NCBI RefSeq assembly: GCF_900249755.1
Contig: NZ_LT976853.1
Location: 346,011 to 410,010, forward strand
Source of the DNA: Cupriavidus taiwanensis
Lineage (GTDB): Bacteria > Pseudomonadota > Gammaproteobacteria > Burkholderiales > Burkholderiaceae
Length of the DNA: 64,000 nt
Direction of reading: 5' to 3'
This document shows positions 29,344 to 38,006 of this stretch, one piece after another; position 1 is the stretch's first letter, and each line of letters begins with the position of its first letter. The translations under genes and the position numbers were made by a program. The notes beneath the pieces are model-generated. The model had not been told where the DNA came from. It saw only the letters and a list, made by a program, of their open reading frames with translations, and searched no databases.

Positions 29344-30300
29344 TCACTCCCACTGCGCCAGCACTTCGCGGAAACGCTCGATCTCGGGCAGCAGCCAGCC
29401 GCGGAACGCCTGCACCTTGGGCAGGTTCAGCGAACCCGGCGCGCACACGAAGTACAGCAGCCACGGGCACGGGATGCTGACATCGAACAGCCGCACCACG
29501 CGCCCGGACAGCAGGTCGTTGCAGGCCAGCGATGAACGGATCAGGGCGATGCCCTGGCCTTCCGAGGCGGCCTGCAGCAGCAGCGACGAATCTTCCAGCA
29601 GCAGGCCCTTGCGCGGCTCGGGCCAGTCGAGCCCGGCGGCATCGAACCACGGCTTCCACGGATCGCCCTCGCCGCGCAGCAGCGGCAGGCCCGCCATGTC
29701 CTGCGGCCGTTCGGGCAGCCGTCCGCCGTTGAAGGCGGGGCTGCAGACCGGGAAGAACACGTCGTCGAGCAGCCGCTCCACGTACAGGCCGGGATAGTCG
29801 CCGCTGCCCATGCGCAGCGCGATATCGACCTCTTCGTGGGCAAAGTTGACCAGCGTGTTCGACGACAGCAGCTCGACATCCAGCTCCGGGTGGCGCTCGA
29901 TAAAGCTGCCGATGCGCGGCGTCAGCCAGCGCGCGGCAAACGACGGCATGGTGCTGATGGTCAGGCGCTTGTCGCGGTTGCCGGCCTGCAGCGCGCGCGT
30001 GGCATCGGCGATCTGCAGCAGCGCGTCGCGCACGCGCTCGGCGTAGAGGCGGCCCGCCGGGGTCAGCGCCACGCGCTTGCCGTGGCGCTCGAACAGCGGC
30101 ATCCCCAGTTCTTCTTCCAGCGCGCGGATCTGGTGGCTGACCGCGCCGTGCGTGACGAACAGCTCCGTCGCCGCGCGCGAAAAGCTCTCGTGGCGCGCCG
30201 CTGCCTCGAAGGCGCGCAGCGCGGTCAGCGCAGGCAGGCGCGGCAACTCGCGGTGCCAGCCGCGCGGCATGTCCTTCTCCCAGGCGCTTTTCCAGGCCAT
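29344..30300 (-). CDS. LysR family transcriptional regulator (GcvA-like)
   Basis: This 318-residue regulator has a winged helix at about 20-80 (LPALTALRAFEAAARHESFSRAATEL followed by VTHGAVSHQIRALEEELGMPLFER) and a type-2 periplasmic-binding-fold sensor domain. The GcvA-like opening and FxRHGKRVALTPAG are clear. ATG 30300 has GGAGG 5 bases upstream; MPRGW at 30270 is an alternative. It diverges from a DUF2917 gene, and related LysR-DUF2917 pairs suggest it controls that gene. Confidence 0.9.
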   Translation of the reverse strand: MAWKSAWEKDMPRGWHRELPRLPALTALRAFEAAARHESFSRAATELFVTHGAVSHQIRALEEELGMPLFERHGKRVALTPAGRLYAERVRDALLQIADATRALQAGNRDKRLTISTMPSFAARWLTPRIGSFIERHPELDVELLSSNTLVNFAHEEVDIALRMGSGDYPGLYVERLLDDVFFPVCSPAFNGGRLPERPQDMAGLPLLRGEGDPWKPWFDAAGLDWPEPRKGLLLEDSSLLLQAASEGQGIALIRSSLACNDLLSGRVVRLFDVSIPCPWLLYFVCAPGSLNLPKVQAFRGWLLPEIERFREVLAQWE

Positions 30301-30548
30301 GGCCACCTCCAGACGGTTGGGGTTATGTGAGATTGGCTAACAAGAACAAAGAAAATATATCGTTTTGATAGTGGCCGGGCAATCACTAATATTCGATCAC
30401 CGGCCCCCGCAGTTGCAGTCTTCTTTACGGCGATCTTCACAGGATTTAACTGGCTTGGCCGATTTGCCGGGCCAGTCCGGCTACCTCGCCGCGAATCCGT
30501 ACTGTGTCAGGCGTATCCCCGCCGAGGCTGGCCGAACGGAGAACCACC

Positions 30549-30917
30549 ATGAAAACCGTGCTCACAACGACCGAGTTCACCCTGAATCCTGGCGAAGTCA
30601 CCACGCTGTCGGTGCACGCCGCGCAGCGTCTGCACATTGCCGAAGCCCGCGGCACCGATGTGTGGCTGACCCGCGAGAACGATTCGGAGGACTACTGGCT
30701 GCGTTGTGGCGGCAGCCTGCTGCTGCGCGCCGGCGACGAGGTGGTGCTCAGCGTCGATCCGCGCGCGCTGCATCCGGTGCGACTGGCGCTGATTGCCGAG
30801 GCCCGCCGCCCGGCGCTGGCGCTGGCCGACCTGCCGCACCTGGTGTACCGCAGCCTGCGCCGGCTGGTTCGAGGCACCGAGTGGACGCCTAACCAGGACC
30901 GGGTCACCGCTTCCTGA
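30549..30917 (+). CDS. DUF2917 domain protein
   Basis: This 122-residue protein is DUF2917-like: a small beta-rich domain with FTLNPGEVTTLSVHAAQRLHIAEARGTDVWLTREND, then LLLRAGDEVVLS, resembling a cupin-type barrel. It has no signal peptide. It is divergently arranged with the LysR gene at 29344 and lies before a terminator. Function unknown. Confidence 0.82.
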   Translation: MKTVLTTTEFTLNPGEVTTLSVHAAQRLHIAEARGTDVWLTRENDSEDYWLRCGGSLLLRAGDEVVLSVDPRALHPVRLALIAEARRPALALADLPHLVYRSLRRLVRGTEWTPNQDRVTAS

Positions 30918-31035
30918 AACCGGGACGGGCGGGACACCGAGCGCGCCGCACCGGCACCGGGGCCATCTGCGCCTGGTCTGGTCGCGTGACGCAGCGGACG
31001 GTTCCGCACCGCCCACCCCCTGAACGGGGCAGGCA

Positions 31036-31059
31036 GGGCCGGCGCAAGCCGGCCCTTTT
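31036..31059 (+). terminator. intrinsic terminator before lipB
   Basis: GGGCCGGC-GCAA-GCCGGCCC followed by TTTT: an 8-bp GC stem with a GNRA loop, ending 15 bases before the lipB start. It could end DUF2917 transcripts; a TACACT element (31063-31068) next to it might be part of a lipB promoter, but this would leave a very short leader. Confidence 0.7.
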
Positions 31060-31074
31060 CGTTACACTCTCGCC

Positions 31075-31803
31075 ATGCATCCGATTCAAGTCATCGAACG
31101 CGGCCGCGAGGACTATCAGCCGTGTTTCGACGCGATGCGCGCCTTCACCGCCGCACGCACCCCCGAGACGCCCGACCAGATCTGGCTGGTCGAGCATGCG
31201 CCGGTCTACACGCTGGGCCAGGCGGGCGACCCCGCGCACCTGCTGGCCCCGGACGAGCGGATTCCGGTGGTGCAGATCGACCGTGGCGGGCAAATCACTT
31301 ATCACGGACCGGGCCAGGTGGTGGCCTACCTGCTGCTGGATCTGCGCCGCCGCCGGCTGATGGTGCGCGAGCTGGTGCACGGCATCGAGCAGGCCGTGCT
31401 GGACACGCTCGCGGCGTATAATCTCGCAGCCGAACGCAAGCCCGGCGCCCCCGGCATCTACCTGTCCGGCGGGCCGCACCAGGGCGCCAAGATTGCCGCG
31501 CTCGGCCTCAAGATCCGCAACGGCTGCAGCTATCACGGCGTCAGCCTCAACGTGCAGATGGACCTGTCGCCGTTCCTGCGCATCAATCCCTGCGGCTATG
31601 CCGGACTGGAAACGGTCGACATGGCCACCGCGGGAGCCACCTGCCCGGTGGCGGATGCCGATGGCGCGCCGGTGCCCGTGACCGCGGCAACACAACCCGA
31701 GATCGCACAGCGCCTGGCGGCTGCATTGTGCGAGGTGCTGGCAGCGCACGAGGCTCGCGTGCTGGCGGCTGAACAACCTGCCGCCCCGGCCCTGGCCTCC
31801 TAG
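31075..31803 (+). CDS. lipB: lipoyl (octanoyl) transferase LipB
   Basis: This 242-residue enzyme moves the octanoyl group from acyl carrier protein to lipoyl domains. It shows [23 protein letters not shown], the Lys motif [14 protein letters not shown] with the catalytic Lys, and the active-site Cys in the NPCGYAGLE segment. Family length is about 210-240. It is followed 40 bases later by lipA, so octanoyl transfer and sulfur insertion are encoded together. Confidence 0.96.
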   Translation: MHPIQVIERGREDYQPCFDAMRAFTAARTPETPDQIWLVEHAPVYTLGQAGDPAHLLAPDERIPVVQIDRGGQITYHGPGQVVAYLLLDLRRRRLMVRELVHGIEQAVLDTLAAYNLAAERKPGAPGIYLSGGPHQGAKIAALGLKIRNGCSYHGVSLNVQMDLSPFLRINPCGYAGLETVDMATAGATCPVADADGAPVPVTAATQPEIAQRLAAALCEVLAAHEARVLAAEQPAAPALAS

Positions 31804-31843
31804 TCAAAAGCGAAATGCACGCCGAGCGCGTGCGGAGAAATGT

Positions 31844-32848
31844 ATGAGCGACGCACTGATCGCCCCGATCACCTCCTCCGGCGAAGCCCCGCAGTCCCCC
31901 GCGGAGCAATACGATCCGACCCGCAAGCAGAAATCGGCCGACAAGACCGCGCGCATCCCCATCAAGATCGTGCCGGCCGAGAAGCTCAAGAAGCCGGACT
32001 GGATCCGCGTGAAGGCCGCCACCGGCAATTCGCGTTTCTATGAGATCAAGGACATCCTGCGCGCCAACAACCTGGTGACGGTGTGCGAGGAAGCCAGCTG
32101 CCCCAATATCGGCGAATGCTTCGGCAAGGGCACGGCCACCTTCATGATCATGGGCGACAAGTGCACGCGCCGCTGCCCGTTCTGCGACGTCGGCCACGGC
32201 CGCCCCGATCCGCTCGATGTCAACGAGCCGGGCAACCTGGCCCGCACCATCGCCCAGCTCAAGCTGAACTACGTGGTCATCACCAGCGTCGACCGCGACG
32301 ACCTGCGCGACGGCGGCGCCCAGCACTATGTCGACTGCATCTCGCAGACGCGCGAGCTGTCGCCCGCCACCCGCATCGAAGTGCTGGTGCCCGACTTCCG
32401 CGGCCGCCTGGACAAGGCGCTGGACATCCTGCAGGCGTGCCCGCCCGACGTGATGAACCACAACATGGAAACCGTGCCGCGCCTGTACAAGCAGGCCCGC
32501 CCCGGCGCCGACTACGCGCACTCGCTCAAGCTGCTGCAGGAATTCAAGCGCCGCAACCCCAACGTCCCGACCAAGTCCGGCCTGATGGTCGGCCTGGGCG
32601 AGACCGACGAGGAAATCCTGGAAGTCATGCGCGACATGCGCGCGCACGATATCGACATGCTGACCATCGGCCAGTACCTGGCGCCGTCCAACCACCACCT
32701 GCCGGTGCTGCGCTACGTGCATCCCGACACCTTCAAGATGTTCGAGGACGAGGCCTACAAGATGGGCTTCACCCACGCCGCCGTGGGGGCGATGGTGCGC
32801 AGTTCCTACCATGCCGACCAGCAGGCGCATCAGGCGGGGTTTGCCTGA
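31844..32848 (+). CDS. lipA: lipoyl synthase LipA
   Basis: This 334-residue radical SAM enzyme inserts two sulfur atoms into octanoyl groups. The auxiliary Fe-S cluster ligands are in [12 protein letters not shown] and the radical-SAM triad in [14 protein letters not shown] final RSSY-type motif ([11 protein letters not shown]) supplies the Ser ligand. The lower N-terminal part (about 1-50) is the usual variable extension. An intrinsic terminator follows. Confidence 0.97.
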   Translation: MSDALIAPITSSGEAPQSPAEQYDPTRKQKSADKTARIPIKIVPAEKLKKPDWIRVKAATGNSRFYEIKDILRANNLVTVCEEASCPNIGECFGKGTATFMIMGDKCTRRCPFCDVGHGRPDPLDVNEPGNLARTIAQLKLNYVVITSVDRDDLRDGGAQHYVDCISQTRELSPATRIEVLVPDFRGRLDKALDILQACPPDVMNHNMETVPRLYKQARPGADYAHSLKLLQEFKRRNPNVPTKSGLMVGLGETDEEILEVMRDMRAHDIDMLTIGQYLAPSNHHLPVLRYVHPDTFKMFEDEAYKMGFTHAAVGAMVRSSYHADQQAHQAGFA

Positions 32849-32872
32849 GCGGTTGTCAGCGAATGGAATAAG

Positions 32873-32907
32873 AAACGGCCGGGATTCCCCCGGCCGTTTT
32901 TGTTTTT
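32873..32907 (+). terminator. intrinsic terminator after lipA
   Basis: AAACGGCCGGG-ATTCC-CCCGGCCGTTT, an 11-bp stem followed by TTGTTTTT. It closes the lipB-lipA operon. Confidence 0.9.
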
Positions 32908-32978
32908 GGCACCCCTCGGCAAGCCCGTAGCCAACCTAGGGTCAACCCCGACTGTCCCGTCTAGCACAATCTCGATAT

Positions 32979-33007
32979 GATGAATTCATCGATAAATTAT
33001 CGATGAA
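32979..33007. promoter_or_regulatory. overlapping palindromic operators upstream of pxpB
   Basis: TTCATCGATAA-A-TTATCGATGAA (32985-33007) is a perfect 23-base palindrome. It overlaps a second perfect one, GATGAATTCATC (32979-32990), so GATGAA/TTCATC half-sites occur three times. It ends 66 bases before the pxpB start, where a repressor or activator of the 5-oxoproline operon would bind. A GntR- or LysR-type protein is plausible; none is encoded next to it. Confidence 0.65.
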
Positions 33008-33073
33008 ATGCAATCACATCACATTCCGGCTTGTCTGCCTACACTGGGTATCAAGTGCGCTAACGGGAATCTC

Positions 33074-33721
33074 ATGAACTGCACCGTCCACCGACTTGCC
33101 GAGCAGGCGCTGCTGTACAGCGTCGCGCCGCCCGCATCGCTGGCAGTCCAGCGCCGGATCTGGGCCATGGCCGCGCGCGCGGCGGACTGGCGCGGCGTGG
33201 TGGACGTGGTGCCGGGCATGAACAACCTGACCGTGATCTTCGACGGCAGCGCCGATGTCGATGCGCTCGAGCGCAACCTGAAGCTGGCGTGGGCCTCGGG
33301 CGAGGCGCGCAATGCCACCGGCAAGCTGGTCGAGATCCCGGTGCGCTACGGCGGCGAGCATGGCCCGGACCTGGGCGACGTCGCCGCGCATACCGGGCTG
33401 ACGCCGCAGGAAGTGGTGCGCCGCCATGCGGCGGGCGAGTACGTGGTCTACTTCCTTGGCTTCCAGCCCGGCTTCGCCTATATGGGCGGGCTGGCGCCGG
33501 AGCTGGCCACGCCGCGCCGGCGCGAGCCGCGGGTGGCGGTGCCGGCCGGGTCGGTCGGCATCGGCGGCGAGCAGACCGGGATCTATCCGGCGGTGCTGCC
33601 GGGCGGCTGGCAGCTGATCGGGCGCACCGACGCCGAACTCTTCGTGGCGGACCGTGATCCGCCGTCCCTGTTCGCGCCCGGCGATACCGTGCGCTTTGTC
33701 GCCGAGGAAATCATCGCGTGA
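33074..33721 (+). CDS. pxpB: 5-oxoprolinase subunit PxpB
   Basis: This 215-residue protein is of the KipI/PxpB type (carboxyltransferase subdomain-like), with PGMNNLTVIFDG, IPVRYGGEHGPDLGDVA, VYFLGFQPGFAYMGGL, and RREPRVAVPAGSVGIGGEQTGIYP. With PxpC and PxpA it forms the ATP-dependent bacterial 5-oxoprolinase. ATG 33074 starts MNCTVHRLAEQ; an in-frame ATG 66 bases earlier abuts the operator and is less likely. It overlaps pxpC by 4 bases (GTGA). Confidence 0.94.
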   Translation: MNCTVHRLAEQALLYSVAPPASLAVQRRIWAMAARAADWRGVVDVVPGMNNLTVIFDGSADVDALERNLKLAWASGEARNATGKLVEIPVRYGGEHGPDLGDVAAHTGLTPQEVVRRHAAGEYVVYFLGFQPGFAYMGGLAPELATPRRREPRVAVPAGSVGIGGEQTGIYPAVLPGGWQLIGRTDAELFVADRDPPSLFAPGDTVRFVAEEIIA

Positions 33722-34743
33722 TCGAGATCCTTCGTCCCGGCGCGCTCGCCTCGGTGCAGGACCTGGGCCGTACCGGCTTCCGCCGTTTTGGCGTGGGGCG
33801 CTGCGGCGCCATGGACATGCTGGCGGTGGAGGTCGGCAACCGCCTGCTTGGCAATGCCCCTGACTGCGCCGCCATTGAATTCACGCTGGGCCGCGCCGCG
33901 GTGCGCTTCCATGCCGATATGCGCGTGGCGCTGGCCGGCGCCGAATGCGGCGCCAACCTGGACGGCGTGCCGGTGTGGTCGTGGCATGCGTTCGACGCGC
34001 ACCAGGGCGAGACCCTGACGCTGCCGTCGACGCGCGGCGGCACGCGCGTGTACCTGTGCGTGGCGGGCGGCATTGCGGTCGAGCCGGTGATGGGCTCGCG
34101 CAGCACAGACCTGAAGTCCGGTTTCGGCGGGCTGGGCGGACGCGCGCTGCAGGAAGGCGACCGCCTGCCGGCGGGGCGCCCGGGGCTGGAAGCCGAGACC
34201 GACTGGATCGGCGTGCAGGCGCCGGCGTGGGCGCTGCCCGCCCCGGTCGAGGGCAAGGCCACCGCGATCCGCATGCTGCCCGGCACGGAATACGAGGATT
34301 TCGACGCGGCCTCGCAGGCCGCGCTGTGGCAGGCCGACTGGACCGTCACGCCCAACAGCAACCGCATGGGCCTGCGCCTCGCCGGCCCGGCGCTGGCGCG
34401 GCGCCCCGAGCGCAGCGCCGACCTGCTCTCGCACGGCGTGATGCCGGGCGTGATGCAGGTGCCGCCGGCGGGCCAGCCGATCGCGCTGATGGCCGACGCG
34501 CAGACCACCGGCGGCTATCCGAAGATCGGCGTGGTGATCGGCGCGGACCTGTGGCGGCTTGCGCAGGTGCCGCTGGGCGCGCCGGTGCGCTTCGTGCAGG
34601 TCACGCTGGCGCAGGCGCAGGCGGCGCAGGAAGAGCTGGCACGCTACCTGCGCCAGATCGAGCAGGCGCTGCGGTGGCAGGGCGACGGCATGCCGATTGC
34701 CGCGCGCCGGCGCACGCGCACGCGCACGCGCGCGGCAGCATAA
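33718..34743 (+). CDS. pxpC: 5-oxoprolinase subunit PxpC
   Basis: This 341-residue protein is of the KipA/PxpC type: [25 protein letters not shown] at the start, the GNRLLGN segment, [13 protein letters not shown], and [11 protein letters not shown] in the second half. It starts at GTG 33718 inside the pxpB end. The C-terminal tail is Arg/Thr-rich ([12 protein letters not shown]), encoded by a CGCACG-type simple repeat, and looks like an unconstrained extension. Confidence 0.94.
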   Translation: MIEILRPGALASVQDLGRTGFRRFGVGRCGAMDMLAVEVGNRLLGNAPDCAAIEFTLGRAAVRFHADMRVALAGAECGANLDGVPVWSWHAFDAHQGETLTLPSTRGGTRVYLCVAGGIAVEPVMGSRSTDLKSGFGGLGGRALQEGDRLPAGRPGLEAETDWIGVQAPAWALPAPVEGKATAIRMLPGTEYEDFDAASQAALWQADWTVTPNSNRMGLRLAGPALARRPERSADLLSHGVMPGVMQVPPAGQPIALMADAQTTGGYPKIGVVIGADLWRLAQVPLGAPVRFVQVTLAQAQAAQEELARYLRQIEQALRWQGDGMPIAARRRTRTRTRAAA

Positions 34744-34777
34744 GAAAGGCGCCAGGGCGCCGCACAGGAGAATGGCA

Positions 34778-35518
34778 ATGCAGATCGATTTGAACGCGGA
34801 TCTTGGTGAAGGCTGTGGCAATGACGAGGCGCTGCTGGCGCTGATCAGCTCGGCCAATATCGCCTGCGGCTGGCATGCGGGCGACGCCGCCACCATGGTG
34901 CAGACGGTGCAGTGGGCGCTGGCGCGCGGCGTGGCGATCGGCGCGCACCCGAGCTACCCGGACCGCGAGAACTTCGGCCGCACCGAGATGCAGCGCGACC
35001 CGGAACACGTCTACGCCGACGTGCTGTACCAGATCGGCGCGCTCGATGCGATCGTGCGCGCGCAGGGCGGCAAGCTGCATCACGTCAAGCCGCATGGCGC
35101 ACTGTACAACCAGGCCGTGCGCGATCCGGCGCTGGCGCGCGCGATCGTGCGCGCGGTGCGCGACTTCGACCCGGACCTGGTGTTCTTCGGCCTGGCCGGC
35201 AGCCAGATGATCGATATCGCCAAAGAGGCCGGCCTGCGCGTCAAGCAGGAGGTCTTTGCCGACCGCGGCTACAACCCCGACGGCACGCTGGTCAGGCGCG
35301 GCACGCCGGGCGCGCTGCACGAGGACGAGGAAGTCGCCCTGAACCAGACCCTGACCATGGTGCGCGAGCAGCGCGTGCGCGCCATCGACGGCACCTGGGT
35401 ACCGATCCAGGCCGAAACCGTGTGTCTGCACGGCGACGGCGCCCACGCGCTGGCCTTTGCGCGCCGCATCCGGGAACGGCTGGGCGCGGAAGGCATCGCG
35501 ATCCGCGCCGGCGGCTGA
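34778..35518 (+). CDS. pxpA: 5-oxoprolinase subunit PxpA (LamB/YcsF family)
   Basis: This 246-residue protein of the LamB/YcsF family has a polysaccharide-deacetylase-like barrel: [57 protein letters not shown], and the ending [19 protein letters not shown] lies 7 bases before the chosen ATG. It completes PxpABC, which opens 5-oxoproline to glutamate using ATP in the cytoplasm. Confidence 0.96.
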   Translation: MQIDLNADLGEGCGNDEALLALISSANIACGWHAGDAATMVQTVQWALARGVAIGAHPSYPDRENFGRTEMQRDPEHVYADVLYQIGALDAIVRAQGGKLHHVKPHGALYNQAVRDPALARAIVRAVRDFDPDLVFFGLAGSQMIDIAKEAGLRVKQEVFADRGYNPDGTLVRRGTPGALHEDEEVALNQTLTMVREQRVRAIDGTWVPIQAETVCLHGDGAHALAFARRIRERLGAEGIAIRAGG

Positions 35519-35625
35519 GCGCGTTTATCCGCTTTCACGCCGGCATTGTCCACACGCGGCCTGCCTCGTCACGCGTCACGACGGCTGCTGTCCGCGCGCC
35601 TTCGTTATCTTCGTTTGGTGTTTTC

Positions 35626-36354
35626 ATGGAACAGGCAGTCAATCTCTGGCCCCTTGTCGGGGTAGGCGTCATCATCGTCGGCTTCGTGCTGCGCTTCAAT
35701 CCCATGCTGGTGGTGGTGCTCGCCGCGCTGGCCACCGGCCTGGCCGCGCCGATGCCGCTGATGCAGATCTTCGCGGCGATCGGCACCGCCTTCGTCAAGG
35801 CGCGCAACCTGCCGCTGATCATCCTGCTGCCGCTGGCGGTGATCGGCCTGCTGGAGCGGCACGGGCTGCGCGAGCATGCGCAGGCGTGGATCGCGCGCAT
35901 TGCCTCGGCCACGGTCGGGCGCCTGCTGATCGTCTACCTGGGCGTGCGCGAGCTGACCGCGGCAATCGGCCTGACCAGCCTGGGCGGCCATCCGCAAATG
36001 GTGCGCCCGCTGCTGGCACCGATGGCCGAGGGCGCGGCCGAGAACCGCTTCGGCCATCTGCCCGAGCCGGTGCGCCAGCGCGTGCTGGCCTTCTGCGCCG
36101 CCACCGACAATGTCGGCCTGTTCTTCGGCGAGGACATCTTCGTCGCGTTCGGCGCGATCGCGCTGATGCATACCTTCCTGCTGTCGTCGAACATCGAGGT
36201 CGAGCCGCTGCATATCGCCGTGTGGGGCATCCCCACCGCGATCTGCGCCTTCCTGATCCATGCCGTGCGCCTCAGGCGCCTGGACGGCTGGCTCGAGCGC
36301 GAGCTGGGCGGCAACGCCGCCGGCACCGCGGTGGCTGCCCGGAGCGCAGAGTAA
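35626..36354 (+). CDS. DUF969 family membrane protein, likely 5-oxoproline transporter subunit
   Basis: This 242-residue protein has about six membrane helices, with features of DUF969 (opening LWPLVGVGVIIVGFVLRFNPMLVVVLAALATGL; conserved ELTAAIGLTSLGGHPQMVRPLL; ATDNVGLFFGEDIFVAFGAI). DUF969 and DUF979 genes are repeatedly found with pxpBCA and have been suggested to transport 5-oxoproline. The order here (pxpA, then this gene, then DUF979, then pcp) supports that. Not proven by the sequence itself. Confidence 0.88.
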   Translation: MEQAVNLWPLVGVGVIIVGFVLRFNPMLVVVLAALATGLAAPMPLMQIFAAIGTAFVKARNLPLIILLPLAVIGLLERHGLREHAQAWIARIASATVGRLLIVYLGVRELTAAIGLTSLGGHPQMVRPLLAPMAEGAAENRFGHLPEPVRQRVLAFCAATDNVGLFFGEDIFVAFGAIALMHTFLLSSNIEVEPLHIAVWGIPTAICAFLIHAVRLRRLDGWLERELGGNAAGTAVAARSAE

Positions 36355-36364
36355 GGAGCGCGCC

Positions 36365-37315
36365 ATGATCATCTCGATTGAATACCTCTACTGGCTCGCC
36401 GGCCTGGTGCTGGCCATCACCGCGCTGATGACCTTCACCGACCGCGCGCATCCGCGCCGCCTCAGCACCGGCCTGTTCTGGCTGCTGTATGCGATCGTGT
36501 TCCTGGTCGGCGACCGGCTGCCGCCGGCCGCGGTCGGCATCGGCGCGGTGGTGATGGCGCTGATCGCCGGCTTCGGCGGCGTCGGCCACGGCAAGCACGA
36601 CAGCCTGCCGGAGACGGAACGCCGCGCCAGCGCCAGCCGCCTCGGCAACAAGCTGTTCATCCCGGCGCTGCTGATCCCGCTGGTCACCGTGATCGGCACC
36701 ATGCTGTTCAAGGACGTGCGCATCGCCGGCGTGCCGCTGCTCGATCCGAAGAACGTGACCTTCGTCTCGCTCGGCATCGGCTGCCTGGTCTCGCTGGCAG
36801 TGGTGTGCTGGCTCACGCGCGACACCGTGGCGCAGGGCCTGCGCGAATCGCGCCGGCTGACCGAGTCGCTGGGCTGGGCGCTGGTGCTGCCGCAGATGCT
36901 GGCGATGCTGGGGCTGGTGTTTGCCGACGCCGGCGTCGGCAAGGCCGTGGCGCACCTGACCACCGCCTACATCAACATGGACTACAAGCTGGTGGCGGTG
37001 GCGGTCTACTGCGTCGGCATGGCGCTGTTCACGGTGATCATGGGCAACGGCTTTGCGGCCTTCCCGGTGATGACCGGCGGCGTCGGCGTGCCGATCCTGG
37101 TCGGCATGTTCGGCGGCAATCCGGCGGTGATGGCGGCGATCGGCATGTTCTCGGGCTATTGCGGGACGCTGATGACGCCGATGGCGGCCAACTTCAATAT
37201 CGTGCCGGCGGCGCTGCTGGAGCTCGACGACAAGAACGCCGTGATCCGCGCGCAGGTGCCGACCGCGCTGGCGATCCTGGCGGCGAATATCGTGCTGCTG
37301 TACTGGCTGATGTAA
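36365..37315 (+). CDS. DUF979 family membrane protein, likely partner of DUF969
   Basis: This 316-residue protein has about nine membrane helices and the DUF979 opening IEYLYWLAGLVLAITALMTF, an RLGNKLFIPALLIPLVTVIG segment, a GNGFAAFPVMTGGVGVPILV loop and the conserved GYCGTLMTPMAANFN. AAGGAG lies 7 bases upstream. The gap to DUF969 is 10 bases, as expected for subunits of one transporter. Substrate inferred from neighbours: 5-oxoproline. Confidence 0.88.
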   Translation: MIISIEYLYWLAGLVLAITALMTFTDRAHPRRLSTGLFWLLYAIVFLVGDRLPPAAVGIGAVVMALIAGFGGVGHGKHDSLPETERRASASRLGNKLFIPALLIPLVTVIGTMLFKDVRIAGVPLLDPKNVTFVSLGIGCLVSLAVVCWLTRDTVAQGLRESRRLTESLGWALVLPQMLAMLGLVFADAGVGKAVAHLTTAYINMDYKLVAVAVYCVGMALFTVIMGNGFAAFPVMTGGVGVPILVGMFGGNPAVMAAIGMFSGYCGTLMTPMAANFNIVPAALLELDDKNAVIRAQVPTALAILAANIVLLYWLM

Positions 37316-37330
37316 CTACAGGAGCCCACC

Positions 37331-37981
37331 ATGCCTGTCGTGCTGCTGACCGGCTTCGAGCCGTTCGAGGATGAACCGGTCAACCCGTCGTGGGAAGCCG
37401 TGCGCGCGCTCGACGGCGAACGCGTCGGCGGCGCGGTGATCGTCGCGCGCCAGCTGCCGTGCGTGTTCGGCGCGGCGATCGATGCGATCGGCGCACTGCT
37501 CGACACGCTGCGGCCGACGCTGGTGATCGCCGTCGGCCAGGCCGGCGGGCGCGCCGAGATGTCGGTGGAGCGCGTGGCGATCAATGTCGACGATGCGCGC
37601 ATCGCCGACAACGCCGGCGCCCAGCCGATCGACACCGCCATCGCCCCGGACGGCCCGGCCGCGTACTTCGCCACGCTGCCGATCAAGGCGATGGTGCGCG
37701 ACATGCGCGCGGCCGGCGTGCCGGCGTCGGTATCGCAGACGGCCGGCACTTTCGTCTGCAACCATGTGTTCTACGGGCTGATGCACCGGCTGGCACGGCA
37801 ACCGGACGGCGCGGTGCGCGGCGGCTTTATCCACATTCCGTACCTGCCCGAGCAGGCGGCGCGCCATCCCGGCCAGCCGAGCCTGGCGCATGAAACGCTG
37901 GTGAAGGGCCTGCGCACGGCGGTGGCCACGGCGCTGTCGACCCGCGCCGACGTGCGCGAGCAGGGCGGCCAGCTGCACTGA
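37331..37981 (+). CDS. pcp: pyrrolidone-carboxylate peptidase (pyroglutamyl peptidase I)
   Basis: This 216-residue C15 cysteine peptidase removes N-terminal 5-oxoproline from peptides. The triad is Glu80 ([10 protein letters not shown]), Cys143 ([12 protein letters not shown]) and His168 ([11 protein letters not shown]); the opening [18 protein letters not shown] is canonical. It is the last gene of the 5-oxoproline operon, 15 bases after DUF979, so it would release substrate for PxpABC from imported peptides. Confidence 0.96.
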   Translation: MPVVLLTGFEPFEDEPVNPSWEAVRALDGERVGGAVIVARQLPCVFGAAIDAIGALLDTLRPTLVIAVGQAGGRAEMSVERVAINVDDARIADNAGAQPIDTAIAPDGPAAYFATLPIKAMVRDMRAAGVPASVSQTAGTFVCNHVFYGLMHRLARQPDGAVRGGFIHIPYLPEQAARHPGQPSLAHETLVKGLRTAVATALSTRADVREQGGQLH

Positions 37982-38006
37982 GGCCCGCCGCCGCGCCTGT
38001 CCCGCC

